Positions 26,225-34,326 are shown, counted from the first letter of the stretch. The stretch: DNA of 64,000 nucleotides from JAVBLP01 sp052034625 (GCA_052034625.1 JBPOII010000007.1:26390-90389); one strand, 5' to 3'. The notes: generated from the letters alone by a model not told the origin. Numbers and translations are program-made.

Positions 26225-26495
26225 GCCGCCTCAGAAGCACGGTTTATGAACGGAAAGATTTTTCAGACTGCTTAATTCCTGCATGTTTGAAGCCTTTGAA
26301 AAAGGCAAGTTTCAGGAATTGGCTGGAAAATCTTGCAGTGAATGTGCTTCAGCGGCAGAGTTTTGCACACTTTTGATCGTCTGCAAAAGTGTGAGAAAAA
26401 GGGTTTAAGGGACAAAGTCCCTTGTAGTTTCCCTTGCAAACGAGGGGCGATTTGCTTACTTTTAAAAGTAAGGCGGGGTTGGGCTGCAAGCCCAA
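26225..26495 (+). repeat. Large multi-hairpin element, copy 1 (candidate structured RNA)
   Basis: This ~271-nt element folds into a closing stem (GAAGCAC 26234-26240 with GTGCTTC 26344-26350). Nested stems follow: AAGATTTTTCAG/CTGGAAAATCTT, AATTCCTG/CAGGAATT and GCCTTT/AAAGGC. A series of hairpins comes next: CACACTTTTG/CAAAAGTGTG, AAGGGAC/GTCCCTT, CCCT/AGGG, CTTACTTTT/AAAAGTAAG and TTGGGCT/AGCCCAA. Copy 2 (30673-30940) keeps every stem while changing bases on both sides. It ends 9 nt before the YacP-like gene, and its final bases help form that gene's AAAGGAT ribosome site. Confidence 0.8.
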
Positions 26496-26504
26496 AGGAT
26501 AAAA

Positions 26505-27002
26505 ATGCATTATATAGTTGACGGTTATAATGTTATCAATTCAAGCGATATGTTTACCGCTAAAACCCTTGAGGGACGGCGGGATAAACTCATTGATTTT
26601 ATTTCCAATAACAGACCGCATGGAAGTCTTAACAATAAAGTCACAGTTGTTTTTGACTGTAAATCTAAAAATCCTTATGCATTAGACGGTTATAATAAGT
26701 CTCATATTGGAAGTATAACTATAATTTTCAGCGACGGCGTAGATCTTGCCGATGATATAATAGCCGAGATAGTTGACAATGCCAAAAACCCCTATGAAAT
26801 AACCGTAGTATCAAATGACAAAGGCATAAGAAGACGTACTGCGCCAAGCGGGGCAAAACATGAAAGCGTTGAAAGTTTTATTGCTAAAGGTTATAAACAA
26901 AAGAATATTAAAAGAGCTCGAGAATCTTTATCAAGTGAAATAAAAGAAGAAATAAATGAGGAGTTTGAAGAGTTGTGGCTAAAAAAGCGTGGAATAAAAT
27001 AA
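26505..27002 (+). CDS. NYN-domain RNase (YacP/Rae1-like)
   Basis: This 165-aa protein has the PIN-like NYN fold. Motifs are YIVDGYNVINSS at the N-terminus (first catalytic Asp), TVVFDCKSKN, GVDLADDIIAEIV and TVVSNDKGIRRR. The C-terminus (~130-165) is a charged coiled-coil extension. In Bacillus the relative Rae1 is a ribosome-associated mRNA endonuclease. It starts right after the multi-hairpin repeat and overlaps mltG by 28 bp, in a yacP-mltG-nifS-mnmA run. Confidence 0.85.
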   Translation: MHYIVDGYNVINSSDMFTAKTLEGRRDKLIDFISNNRPHGSLNNKVTVVFDCKSKNPYALDGYNKSHIGSITIIFSDGVDLADDIIAEIVDNAKNPYEITVVSNDKGIRRRTAPSGAKHESVESFIAKGYKQKNIKRARESLSSEIKEEINEEFEELWLKKRGIK

Positions 27003-27955
27003 TCATAGGAATAGTTATTTTTTATATATTAGTTAATGCGGTATGGTATATAAGCCTTTCTTCAGATAAAGTGCGCATTACCGTAAAAAGCGGTGATGGT
27101 GCATCGGCGGTAGCCTCTCAGCTTAAAAAAGACGGGCTTATAATGTCGAAAAGTTTTTTTCTTATCTGGACAAAAATTACATCTTCAGACGGAAAGATAA
27201 AAGCAGGTACTTATGAATTTACTCAGAAAGACGGAACATTTAAGATATTGAGAGATCTAAAATGCGGTTCAAAGAGCCTCATAAAGTTTACAATACCAGA
27301 AGGAAGTAATATAAGACAGACAGCAGAGATCATATCTCATCTTGGCATTATAGATAAAGATAATTTCATAAGGATAGCTTCGGAAAAGGAAATGGAAGGC
27401 TATCTTATGCCTGAAACCTATTTCATAGATCCGGGGATGAATGAAGAACAGATAATAAAAATAATGCATGCAGAATTCGATAGAAAAGTTACTTCCGATA
27501 TGTATGAAAGGGCAGCGGAAATAAATATAAGTATGGAAGAGATAATAACGCTTGCTTCAATAATTGAAAAAGAAGCAGTAAAACCTGAGGAGCGTGCTAT
27601 CATTTCGGCTGTTTTCCATAATAGGATAAAAAAACGCATCAGGCTTGAATCTTGTGCGACAGTTCTTTATGCTATGGGCGCAAACAAAGCAAGGCTTACC
27701 GTTGAAGATACGAAGCTGGATTCGCCATATAATACATATAGACATTTTGGTCTTCCGCCGGGACCTATATGCAGCCCCGGCATAGAATCTATACGAGCGG
27801 CACTTTATCCTGCTAATACAAGCAGTTTGTTTTTTGTGTCGGCGGGAAACGGCAGCCATCTTTTTTCAGAAAGTCTTAGTGAACATATAAAAAACAAAAA
27901 TATAACAAAGAGAAATATAAAAAAACAGCAATTAGATAAACAGCAAAAAAAATAA
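26975..27955 (+). CDS. mltG: Endolytic murein transglycosylase MltG
   Basis: This 326-aa protein has one N-terminal membrane anchor (IIIGIVIFYILVNAVWYI), a LysM-like part and the YceG catalytic domain. Key regions are LASIIEKEAVKPEERAIISAVFHNRI (catalytic Glu), ESCATVLYAMG, SPYNTYRHFGLPPGPICSPG and the end motif NGSHLFSESLSEH. MltG cleaves nascent glycan strands at the membrane. The start is GTG 26975 inside the previous gene. The last ~20 residues are a lysine-rich tail. Confidence 0.92.
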   Translation: MAKKAWNKIIIGIVIFYILVNAVWYISLSSDKVRITVKSGDGASAVASQLKKDGLIMSKSFFLIWTKITSSDGKIKAGTYEFTQKDGTFKILRDLKCGSKSLIKFTIPEGSNIRQTAEIISHLGIIDKDNFIRIASEKEMEGYLMPETYFIDPGMNEEQIIKIMHAEFDRKVTSDMYERAAEINISMEEIITLASIIEKEAVKPEERAIISAVFHNRIKKRIRLESCATVLYAMGANKARLTVEDTKLDSPYNTYRHFGLPPGPICSPGIESIRAALYPANTSSLFFVSAGNGSHLFSESLSEHIKNKNITKRNIKKQQLDKQQKK

Positions 27956-27976
27956 TTAGAAATAAAAGAAGGTAAT

Positions 27977-29164
27977 ATGGAACAGAATAAAGTTTATTTA
28001 GACAATTGTGCCACTACGGCGATGCATCCCGAAGTTATAAAAGTTATAAATTCTTATTTTTCAGATATTTATGGAAATGCCTCAAGCTTTCATTCATTTG
28101 GAAGGTCGGCAAATACTGCATTAGAAGTTTCCAGAGCAAAAACGGCAGCTCTCATAAATGCTGAACCTGAAGAAATAATATTTACCGGCGGCGGAACTGA
28201 ATCGGATAATATGGCAATATTCGGTATTGCAAATGCACGCGGAAAAAAAGGTCATATAATAACAACCTCTATCGAACATCATGCCGTACTTTATTCCTGT
28301 AAACGCCTTGAAACACTCGGTTATAAAGTTACATATCTCGGAGTTGATAATGACGGGATTGTTTCCGTTGAAGAATTTAAGAAAGCTGTCAGAGAAGATA
28401 CTTTCCTTATTACTATAATGCATGCAAATAATGAAGTAGGCTCTTTACAGCCTATTGCAGAAATTGCAGAAGAATTGAAAAAAATAAATCAGAACAGAAA
28501 AGATAAAATATATTTTCATACAGATGCTGTTCAGACTGCCGGAAAAATTCCTATAGATGTTAAAAAGTTAGGTGTTGATCTGCTTTCTATTGCCGCTCAT
28601 AAATTTAACGGTCCAAAAGGCATAGGAGCTCTTTATATTAAAAAAGGAACAAGTATCAGTCCGATAATGTATGGCGGACATCATGAAAAAGGTCTTCGTC
28701 CCGGAACTGAAAATGTTCCTAATATAGTCGGTCTTACTAAAGCATTAACTTTATCCGTATCAAAGATTGAAGAGCACAACAAGCATACACTTTTCTTAAG
28801 AGAAAAACTTAAAAAGGGTATTATTGAAAAGATACCGGAAGTAATAGTAAACGGCAGTAATGAAAAAGCCGTATCAAATATTTTAAACATAAGTTTCAAA
28901 TATATAGAAGGAGAATCGCTCCTTGCCATGCTTGATATGAAAGGGATAGCGGCTTCAACAGGATCAGCCTGTGCTACCGGCGAAGAAAAAGCATCTCATG
29001 TTCTTTCCGCTATGGGTATTGACCCTCTTGCCGCTCAAGGTGCTATACGTTTTTCTTTCGGATGGCAAAATACAAAAGAAGAAGTAGATTATGTTCTAAA
29101 TGTGCTTGTTGAAGCGGTAGAAAAGTTAAGAACGATGTCTCCGGTATATAAGGGTAATAAATGA
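27977..29164 (+). CDS. nifS: Cysteine desulfurase (NifS/IscS class)
   Basis: This 395-aa PLP enzyme transfers sulfur from cysteine to acceptors. Motifs are YLDNCATTAMHPEV, ITTSIEHHAV, the Schiff-base region AAHKFNGPKGIGALYIKKG and the active-site cysteine loop STGSACATGEEKASHVL. It overlaps mnmA by 4 bp, so its likely main role here is supplying persulfide for tRNA 2-thiouridylation, with Fe-S assembly possible too. An AAGAAGG site precedes the ATG. Confidence 0.93.
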   Translation: MEQNKVYLDNCATTAMHPEVIKVINSYFSDIYGNASSFHSFGRSANTALEVSRAKTAALINAEPEEIIFTGGGTESDNMAIFGIANARGKKGHIITTSIEHHAVLYSCKRLETLGYKVTYLGVDNDGIVSVEEFKKAVREDTFLITIMHANNEVGSLQPIAEIAEELKKINQNRKDKIYFHTDAVQTAGKIPIDVKKLGVDLLSIAAHKFNGPKGIGALYIKKGTSISPIMYGGHHEKGLRPGTENVPNIVGLTKALTLSVSKIEEHNKHTLFLREKLKKGIIEKIPEVIVNGSNEKAVSNILNISFKYIEGESLLAMLDMKGIAASTGSACATGEEKASHVLSAMGIDPLAAQGAIRFSFGWQNTKEEVDYVLNVLVEAVEKLRTMSPVYKGNK

Positions 29165-30174
29165 AAAAAGTTTTAATTGCTCTCTCTGGCGGCGTTGATT
29201 CTGCCGTTTGTGCACACCTTATTAAAGAGCAAGGCTATGAAATAGAAGGCGCGACGCTTGTCTTGCATGATAATCCGAAAGGCGAAGTTGAAGGTGCTAA
29301 AAAGATATGCGATATGATGGGCATAAAGCATCATGTTTTTGAATTCAAAAAAGATTTTTCAAATATAATAATAAAGAACTTTATAGAAAATTATACTTCC
29401 GCAAAAACACCAAATCCCTGCGTAATATGTAATGAAAAAATAAAATTCGGTCTTCTTATGGATAAAGCTTTTGAGCTTGGTTTTGATAAGATTGCCACGG
29501 GACATTATGCACGCATTGAAAATGATAATGGTATTTTAAGGCTCAAGAAAGCAAAAGATCATCAAAAAGATCAATCTTATGTACTTTACAGACTTGGGCA
29601 GAAACAGCTTTCATCTGTTTTATTCCCTTTAGGAGATCTTACAAAAGATGAAGTCAGAAAAATAGCACAATCTGCCGGCATACCGTCAGCCGATAGAGAA
29701 GAAAGCCAGGAAAACTGTTTTATTGAGGGAGAGTATACGGATTTTCTTCTTAAAAAACTCAGTCCTGAACAAGTGTGCCCGGGAGATATTTTTGATGTCA
29801 ATGGAAATAATATGGTACGCAAACATAAAGGACTTATTTACTATACCATAGGACAGAGAAGCGGTCTCGGGCTTACGACGGAAAACCCCGTTTATGTTAT
29901 AAGTATGGATGCAAAAAATAATGCTTTAATAGTCGGAGAAAAAGAGCATATATACTCAAAAGAACTTTTTGTGGAAAATATAAAATGGTCAGGGCCAAAA
30001 CCTGATTTTCCGTTAAAGGCATATGTCAAGATACGCCGTATGCATAAGCCTGCTTTAGCTGAAATAATTGAAAATAAAGTCATTTTCGAAGAACCGCAAG
30101 CCTCAATAACCCCCGGACAATCAGCTGTGTTTTATGTGGAAGATACTGTCATCGGCGGCGGTTTTATTAAGTAA
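29161..30174 (+). CDS. mnmA: tRNA-specific 2-thiouridylase MnmA
   Basis: This 337-aa ATP pyrophosphatase thiolates U34 of tRNA-Lys, tRNA-Glu and tRNA-Gln. The PP-loop is LSGGVDSAV near residue 10. The first catalytic Cys lies in TPNPCVICN and the second in EESQENCFIEG. IATGHYARI and a C-terminal beta-barrel (TPGQSAVFYVEDTVIGGGFI) complete the protein. The 4-bp overlap with the cysteine desulfurase places sulfur donor and user together. Confidence 0.95.
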   Translation: MKKVLIALSGGVDSAVCAHLIKEQGYEIEGATLVLHDNPKGEVEGAKKICDMMGIKHHVFEFKKDFSNIIIKNFIENYTSAKTPNPCVICNEKIKFGLLMDKAFELGFDKIATGHYARIENDNGILRLKKAKDHQKDQSYVLYRLGQKQLSSVLFPLGDLTKDEVRKIAQSAGIPSADREESQENCFIEGEYTDFLLKKLSPEQVCPGDIFDVNGNNMVRKHKGLIYYTIGQRSGLGLTTENPVYVISMDAKNNALIVGEKEHIYSKELFVENIKWSGPKPDFPLKAYVKIRRMHKPALAEIIENKVIFEEPQASITPGQSAVFYVEDTVIGGGFIK

Positions 30175-30672
30175 TAATTTTCTTTCCACACTTTTAGCCT
30201 TTTGCCTTTCCGTTGTTGCCTTTTATTTTTTTTAGTTGTCATGCAACTTTTTTGCGAAGCCGAAACATCTGCCTTTTGCAGTTGTCGTTGCTTTTTACCT
30301 TTGCTGTTTTCTTTTGCCGTTTATTCGTCTTTGTCTTTGATTCATAATTCTTTCATGTCCTCCTGAGAAAAGCGAAGCTTTGCCGAAGAATCTGCCGTAA
30401 AGCTTAAAGGCAGATGTCTCGACTCGGCACTTTCAGTACCTCGCTCGACATGACAAGAACAAAAAATGTCGTTTTGTCTTTGATTCGTAATTAGTAATTC
30501 GTAATTGCCTTGCCCCTTGCGGGGGTATGCTTTTGCCGTTGTCGTGGCCGAGATTTGTAATCGGGGATCCATTTTGTTTTTGTCGTTTTTGCCGTTCTGC
30601 CGCCCTTTTTGAGAGTCAATGAGAGCAGAAAATATTTGTGTTTGCTTAGCATTTTTTGTCTTTGTCGTTAAT
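30175..30672. repeat. Gene-free repeat-rich region
   Basis: No credible gene is present. The region holds a GTCATG repeat copy (30238-30281), a full 100-bp copy (30357-30456), a heptamer array (ATTCGTA units 30483-30503) and a GGGGATCCATTTTG copy (30541-30576). TTGTCGTTGCC-like filler lies between them. A minus-strand open frame across the repeats is a by-product. Confidence 0.7.
30357..30456. repeat. 100-bp dispersed palindromic repeat, copy A
   Basis: It is nearly identical (3 differences in 100 bp by eye) to 46445-46544. Internal hairpins are AAAGC/GCTTT and TCTGCC/GGCAGA. The right end reads CCTCGCTCGACATGAC. The translated frames give a spurious peptide containing VERGTESAESRH. Confidence 0.85.
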
Positions 30673-30940
30673 GCCGCCTTAGAAGTACGGTTTATGAACG
30701 GAAAGATTTTCCAGACGGCTTAATTCCTGTATGTTTGAAGCCTTTAAAAAAGGCAAGTTTCAGGAATTGGCTGGAAAATCTTGTAGTGAATGTACTTCAG
30801 CGGCAGTGCTTTTGGTACTTTTATCACGTCTGATAAAAGTACAAAGGGTTTAAGGGACAAAGTCCCTTGTAGTTTGCCTTGCAAACGAGGCGGCGATTTA
30901 CTTACTTTCTAAAAGTAAGGCGGTGTGGGCTGCAAGCCCA
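30673..30940 (+). repeat. Large multi-hairpin element, copy 2 (candidate structured RNA)
   Basis: This is the second copy of the element at 26225. Its stems are GAAGTAC/GTACTTC (30682-30688 with 30792-30798), AAGATTTTCCAG/CTGGAAAATCTT (30703-30714 with 30771-30782) and AATTCCTG/CAGGAATT. A 12-bp hairpin, GTACTTTTATCA/TGATAAAAGTAC (30815-30826 with 30831-30842), follows, then AAGGGAC/GTCCCTT, GCCT/AGGC, CTTACTTT/AAAGTAAG and TGGGCT/AGCCCA. Differences from copy 1 preserve pairing. It lies upstream of the small membrane-protein gene at 31017. Confidence 0.8.
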
Positions 30941-30952
30941 TTAATAATCCAT

Positions 30953-30981
30953 TTGCTTAAATCTTTGAAAATATATATAAT
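30953..30981 (+). promoter_or_regulatory. Promoter of the 47-aa membrane protein gene
   Basis: TTGCTT (30953-30958), a 17-bp spacer and a perfect TATAAT (30976-30981) lie ~36 nt before the ATG at 31017. Confidence 0.5.
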
Positions 30982-31016
30982 TTCTTTTGAAAAATATAAA
31001 TAAATGGAGGAAATTT

Positions 31017-31160
31017 ATGTACATAGATTTCGCATCAGATTGGCCGGCATACATATTCATGGCCGGATTTATAATTTTTGTAACTTATGTGATCATTAAA
31101 GGTAATTCAAAAGAAGAAGTTCAGGAAGCTAAAGCGGAAGAAACAAATAAGAAAAAATAA
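31017..31160 (+). CDS. 47-aa single-span membrane protein
   Basis: A short open frame, too small for usual cut-offs, encodes MYIDFASDWPAYIF followed by a hydrophobic helix (residues ~11-27, AGFIIFVTYVII). A charged Lys/Glu tail ends in NKKK. Support comes from a strong TGGAGG site 6-7 nt before the ATG, a TATAAT promoter and a rho-independent terminator right after the stop. The layout, a short N-terminus, one helix and a charged cytoplasmic tail, resembles small accessory subunits of membrane complexes. I do not recognise the family. Confidence 0.75.
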   Translation: MYIDFASDWPAYIFMAGFIIFVTYVIIKGNSKEEVQEAKAEETNKKK

Positions 31161-31171
31161 ATCTAAAAATC

Positions 31172-31206
31172 AAAACCCTGCGTCTTTAGATGCAGGGTTT
31201 TTTTAT
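31172..31206 (+). terminator. Rho-independent terminator after the 47-aa gene
   Basis: AAAACCCTGC (31172-31181) pairs with GCAGGGTTTT (31192-31201), followed by further T residues. Confidence 0.9.
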
Positions 31207-31218
31207 TGTTTGTTTTGA

Positions 31219-31247
31219 TTGACTTTTACGTATACATAGTTTAAAAT
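31219..31247 (+). promoter_or_regulatory. Promoter of the barrel protein gene
   Basis: TTGACT (31219-31224), a 17-bp spacer and TAAAAT (31242-31247) lie ~44 nt upstream of ATG 31291, which has a GAGGG site. Confidence 0.6.
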
Positions 31248-31290
31248 TATAAATACATCTATATCAAAAAAAGTTTAAAAGAGGGTTACA

Positions 31291-31995
31291 ATGCGTAAAC
31301 TAATACTTTTAGTATTTGCTTCAATTTTATTCATCACTCCGGCTTTTGCACAGGAAGACGAGATTCAGGAAGAGAAAGTAAAAAAATCCGAACTTATCTT
31401 CAAACTTGAAATATCACCCAGCAGTCAGCTTAATCTTAAGGGCGGTTTACAATCTGATGCTATGATACAAGATCTTAATTTTGATAATCCAAATGAAATA
31501 CAAGCTGACAAAGTCGGTCTGAATGCTGCAGTTGAATATTACTACTATTTTATTAAATATCTCGGCATAGGAGCCGGGTTTAAATATCAGTTTAATAGAT
31601 ATATTGAAGGTTTCGGTGATATGAATACTTCTAATTTTTATATCGGGCTTAAGCCTAAAGTACAGTTGAAACCTAATGCAAAAGGCAGTAAATGCGATGA
31701 ATATGTTTACTTAATACTTCAAGGCGGATATGGTTTTTTTAATGAAGATTTTGAGATCACAGGTAATGGCTGTAAAATTCCTTCCGATACTGAAGATGCT
31801 TTATATTATGGTGCAGGTATAGGTTTTGAAATAAAGAATTTAGTTTTTGAAATACTTTTTGCTGTCAATGAAATAAAAATTAATGGGAAAGGATATATGC
31901 CGGACGGCGTAGGAACATTACATAAAGTATCCGGTGATCTTGAAGGAAAATACTCAACCACAAACATCAATATAGGTTATAAATTCGGATTTTAA
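31291..31995 (+). CDS. Exported outer-membrane beta-barrel-like protein
   Basis: This 234-aa protein has a signal peptide (1-20, cleavage after PAFA). It then shows alternating hydrophobic/polar strands: VGLNAAVEYYYYFIKYLGIGAGFKYQF, NFYIGLKPKVQL and YVYLILQGGYGFF. It ends NINIGYKFGF; a terminal Phe is the classic outer-membrane insertion signal. It probably forms an 8-stranded OmpW/OmpA-like barrel. Two cysteines (KCDEYV and NGCKIP) could form a disulfide. Function is unknown, and the gene has its own promoter. Confidence 0.7.
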   Translation: MRKLILLVFASILFITPAFAQEDEIQEEKVKKSELIFKLEISPSSQLNLKGGLQSDAMIQDLNFDNPNEIQADKVGLNAAVEYYYYFIKYLGIGAGFKYQFNRYIEGFGDMNTSNFYIGLKPKVQLKPNAKGSKCDEYVYLILQGGYGFFNEDFEITGNGCKIPSDTEDALYYGAGIGFEIKNLVFEILFAVNEIKINGKGYMPDGVGTLHKVSGDLEGKYSTTNINIGYKFGF

Positions 31996-32083
31996 AAGAA
32001 GCTAATATTGGCATTAAGTGTTCAAATATTATGCTTATTCTATATTAATGATCAAAACAATATAAAGAACCCGGAGGATTAAA

Positions 32084-32581
32084 ATGGCGGAAAAATTTTC
32101 TTTTGACATAGTGTCTGAAGTGGATATGATGGAAGTCGATAATGCCGTAAACCAGGCACAGAAAGAGCTTGCCAACAGATTTGATTTTAAAGGCAGCAAA
32201 TCTTCCATAGACTTAAACAAAAATGATAAAAAGATAACTCTTGTTGCTGACGATGATTTCAAACTGAAAGCTTTGAAAGATATTCTTGAAGGGCGTTTTG
32301 CAAAAAGAGGCATATCAATAAAATCTTTAGATTATAAAGCACAAGAAAAAGCTTTTGAAGGTTATATCAGGCAGAGTGCCGAGATTATTTCCGGAATTCC
32401 TTCAGACAAAGCAAAAGAACTTGTTAAGATAATAAAAGATTCAAAACTTAAAGTTCAGACGCAGATAGACGGTGCGAAAGTTAGAGTTATTTCTCCTAAA
32501 AAGGATGAGCTTCAAGCAGTTATTGCTTATCTTAAACAGGCATCGTTCTCACTTCCTTTACAGTTTACGAACTATAGATAG
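32084..32581 (+). CDS. yajQ: YajQ-family nucleotide-binding protein
   Basis: This 165-aa protein matches the YajQ/UPF0234 family along its full length: FSFDIVSEVDMMEVDNAVNQ, ELANRFDFKGSKSSI, DYKAQEKAFEG and the C-terminal IAYLKQASFSLPLQFTNYR. It comprises two RNP-like domains. Relatives bind nucleic acids or, in Xanthomonas, cyclic di-GMP. A GGAGG site lies just before the ATG. It is followed 45 bp later by a flavin reductase-like gene. Confidence 0.93.
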   Translation: MAEKFSFDIVSEVDMMEVDNAVNQAQKELANRFDFKGSKSSIDLNKNDKKITLVADDDFKLKALKDILEGRFAKRGISIKSLDYKAQEKAFEGYIRQSAEIISGIPSDKAKELVKIIKDSKLKVQTQIDGAKVRVISPKKDELQAVIAYLKQASFSLPLQFTNYR

Positions 32582-32626
32582 TGTGCTGAAAAAAGTTGTT
32601 TACAATATATAATTTAGGAAAATATA

Positions 32627-33106
32627 ATGAATTTTGATCTTGGCGATTCTCTAAAAAATCTTACTGAAAAAGGTGCTTTTCTGTCTGTAAAAAGCTCGGA
32701 AGGTACCAATACAATGACAATATCTTGGGGTTTTGTCGGTATGATATGGAGAAAACCTTGCTTTATTGCACTTGTCAGACCGCAGAGACATACTAAAAAA
32801 ATACTTGAAAAAGCAGACAGTTTTACTGTTAGCATACCTCAGCAGGGAACAATGGATAAACAGCTTGAAGTATGCGGTTCAAAATCCGGCAGAGATATAA
32901 ATAAAGCCGGGATAGTTGAGTTTTTATCGGCTAAATCAGTAGAAAGTCCGATAGTTAAAGGCTGTAAATCGTACTTTGAATGTAAAATTAATTTTGTTCA
33001 GCCTTTTGACGGAAATCTTATTCCCGAAGAAATAAAAGAGAAGTTTTACAATGATGATTATCATATAATGTATTTCGGCGAAATAATAGAATACTATTTA
33101 TATTGA
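32627..33106 (+). CDS. Flavin reductase-like FMN-binding protein
   Basis: This 159-aa protein has the split-barrel flavin reductase-like fold: NTMTISWGFVGMIWRKPCFIALVRPQRHTKKILEKADSFTVSIP, followed by KQLEVCGSKSGRD. Such proteins bind FMN and reduce it or act in small-molecule redox reactions; anaerobes carry many. A TATAAT at 32606-32611 and an AGGA site precede the ATG. No partner is evident. Confidence 0.85.
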   Translation: MNFDLGDSLKNLTEKGAFLSVKSSEGTNTMTISWGFVGMIWRKPCFIALVRPQRHTKKILEKADSFTVSIPQQGTMDKQLEVCGSKSGRDINKAGIVEFLSAKSVESPIVKGCKSYFECKINFVQPFDGNLIPEEIKEKFYNDDYHIMYFGEIIEYYLY

Positions 33107-33132
33107 AAAATAAATAATAAATTTGTTATAAT
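33103..33132 (+). promoter_or_regulatory. Promoter of the response regulator gene
   Basis: TTGAAA (33103-33108), an 18-bp spacer and TATAAT (33127-33132) lie upstream, with ~70 nt of leader before the GTG start at 33211. The -35 overlaps the end of the preceding gene. Confidence 0.6.
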
Positions 33133-33210
33133 TTCCATTGAAATGCAAATTATTTGTGTGATATATGTGAATAATTTGTGCAATAAATACAATAATAATT
33201 TGGCGGTAAA

Positions 33211-34320
33211 GTGTCAGTACAAAAAGGTAGAATTTTAATCGTTGATGATGAACAAGGCATAAGAGAACTTCTTATCAGTGAGTTTAAAAGACTCGGATAT
33301 GAAGTATTCAATGCTGTTAATGGAGAAGATGCTATATCAAAACTCCATGCTGAAAAAGTCGACGTAATAATTACCGATATGAAAATGCCCAAAGTCGACG
33401 GTTTGGACATTCTCAAATTTGCAAAAGAAAACACTCCGGAAACAGAAGTTATTTTAATAACCGGATATGCTACTTTGGAAAATGCGCTTGAAGCTATGCG
33501 CAGCGGAGCATATGACTTTATCCAAAAACCTTTTAATATCGACGAGCTTTCAGCACTTGTTGAAAAAGCAATGGAAAAAACTGAGCTGAAACTTCTTGTG
33601 GCACTTTATGAAAGTACAAATGCGATTTTTTCAAGTCTTAGGCTTGAAGATCTCTTTCCAATAATGACCTCACTGATAAAGAAAGTAACATTTTCCTATG
33701 ATGCTTTGATCTTTTTGCTGGATAATAATAATCAGCTGTATCCGGCATCTTCTTCTTTATCCAGATATGACTCAAGGGGAAAAGAGATAGATTCGATGGT
33801 TTCCAGAATATATGAAAATGAAGCTAAACGCAATGAACCGACTTTTTTTAATACGGAAAATCCTCCAAAAGAGCTTGAAGGTATTTTTGATCCGGAATCA
33901 GAGATAAAATCTGTTCTTGCTTATCCTATAATTTTAAATAATAATCTTATGGGTTATCTTGTACTTACCAAGACAGCTTCAATGTCATATTTTGTGCGTT
34001 CGGATCTTAAAAATGTTTCAGTTTTTGTTTCTCAGATAGCGCAATCTATTACAAATACTAAACTTTATGAAAATCTTGAAGTAAAGATCGCAGAGCTTGA
34101 GCAGGCTCTTCAAGATTTAGATAATGCAGAGAAAAAAGTGAAAACTTTGGAAAGCTTTCCAAATGCTCACAAAATGGAAGGTACAGCGGCTTTTATATCC
34201 GAAAAAGCGGAATATATTGCTTCAATGAAAGACATACCGCAGTCTGCCGTTAATGCAGCAAAAGAAATTAAAGATAAAGCCAGCCAATGTCTTCAGGATA
34301 TTACTGAAGCAAAAAAATAA
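33211..34320 (+). CDS. Response regulator with GAF-like domain, no DNA-binding output
   Basis: This 369-aa protein starts at GTG 33211. Residues ~5-120 form a receiver domain with DDE near the N-terminus, phosphoacceptor D56 (IITDMKMPK), LITGYAT and FIQKPF. Residues ~125-290 resemble a GAF sensor (SYDALIFLLDNNNQLYPASS ... VLAYPIILNNNLMGYLVLT). A coiled coil follows (VKIAELEQALQDLDNAEKKVKTLE). No HTH, GGDEF or other output is visible, so it probably acts by protein contact. No partner kinase is adjacent. Confidence 0.85.
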   Translation: MSVQKGRILIVDDEQGIRELLISEFKRLGYEVFNAVNGEDAISKLHAEKVDVIITDMKMPKVDGLDILKFAKENTPETEVILITGYATLENALEAMRSGAYDFIQKPFNIDELSALVEKAMEKTELKLLVALYESTNAIFSSLRLEDLFPIMTSLIKKVTFSYDALIFLLDNNNQLYPASSSLSRYDSRGKEIDSMVSRIYENEAKRNEPTFFNTENPPKELEGIFDPESEIKSVLAYPIILNNNLMGYLVLTKTASMSYFVRSDLKNVSVFVSQIAQSITNTKLYENLEVKIAELEQALQDLDNAEKKVKTLESFPNAHKMEGTAAFISEKAEYIASMKDIPQSAVNAAKEIKDKASQCLQDITEAKK

Positions 34321-34326
34321 TCAACA

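Noticed and set aside
26107..26376. Plus-strand open frame of 89 codons before the YacP-like gene
   Set aside because: It runs through the GTCATG repeat and the multi-hairpin element; conservation in copy 2 is at the base-pairing level and breaks the frame.
30342..30572. Minus-strand open frame of 76 codons
   Set aside because: It translates the dispersed 100-bp repeat; the same peptide appears at 46436-46657. No ribosome site or promoter fits.
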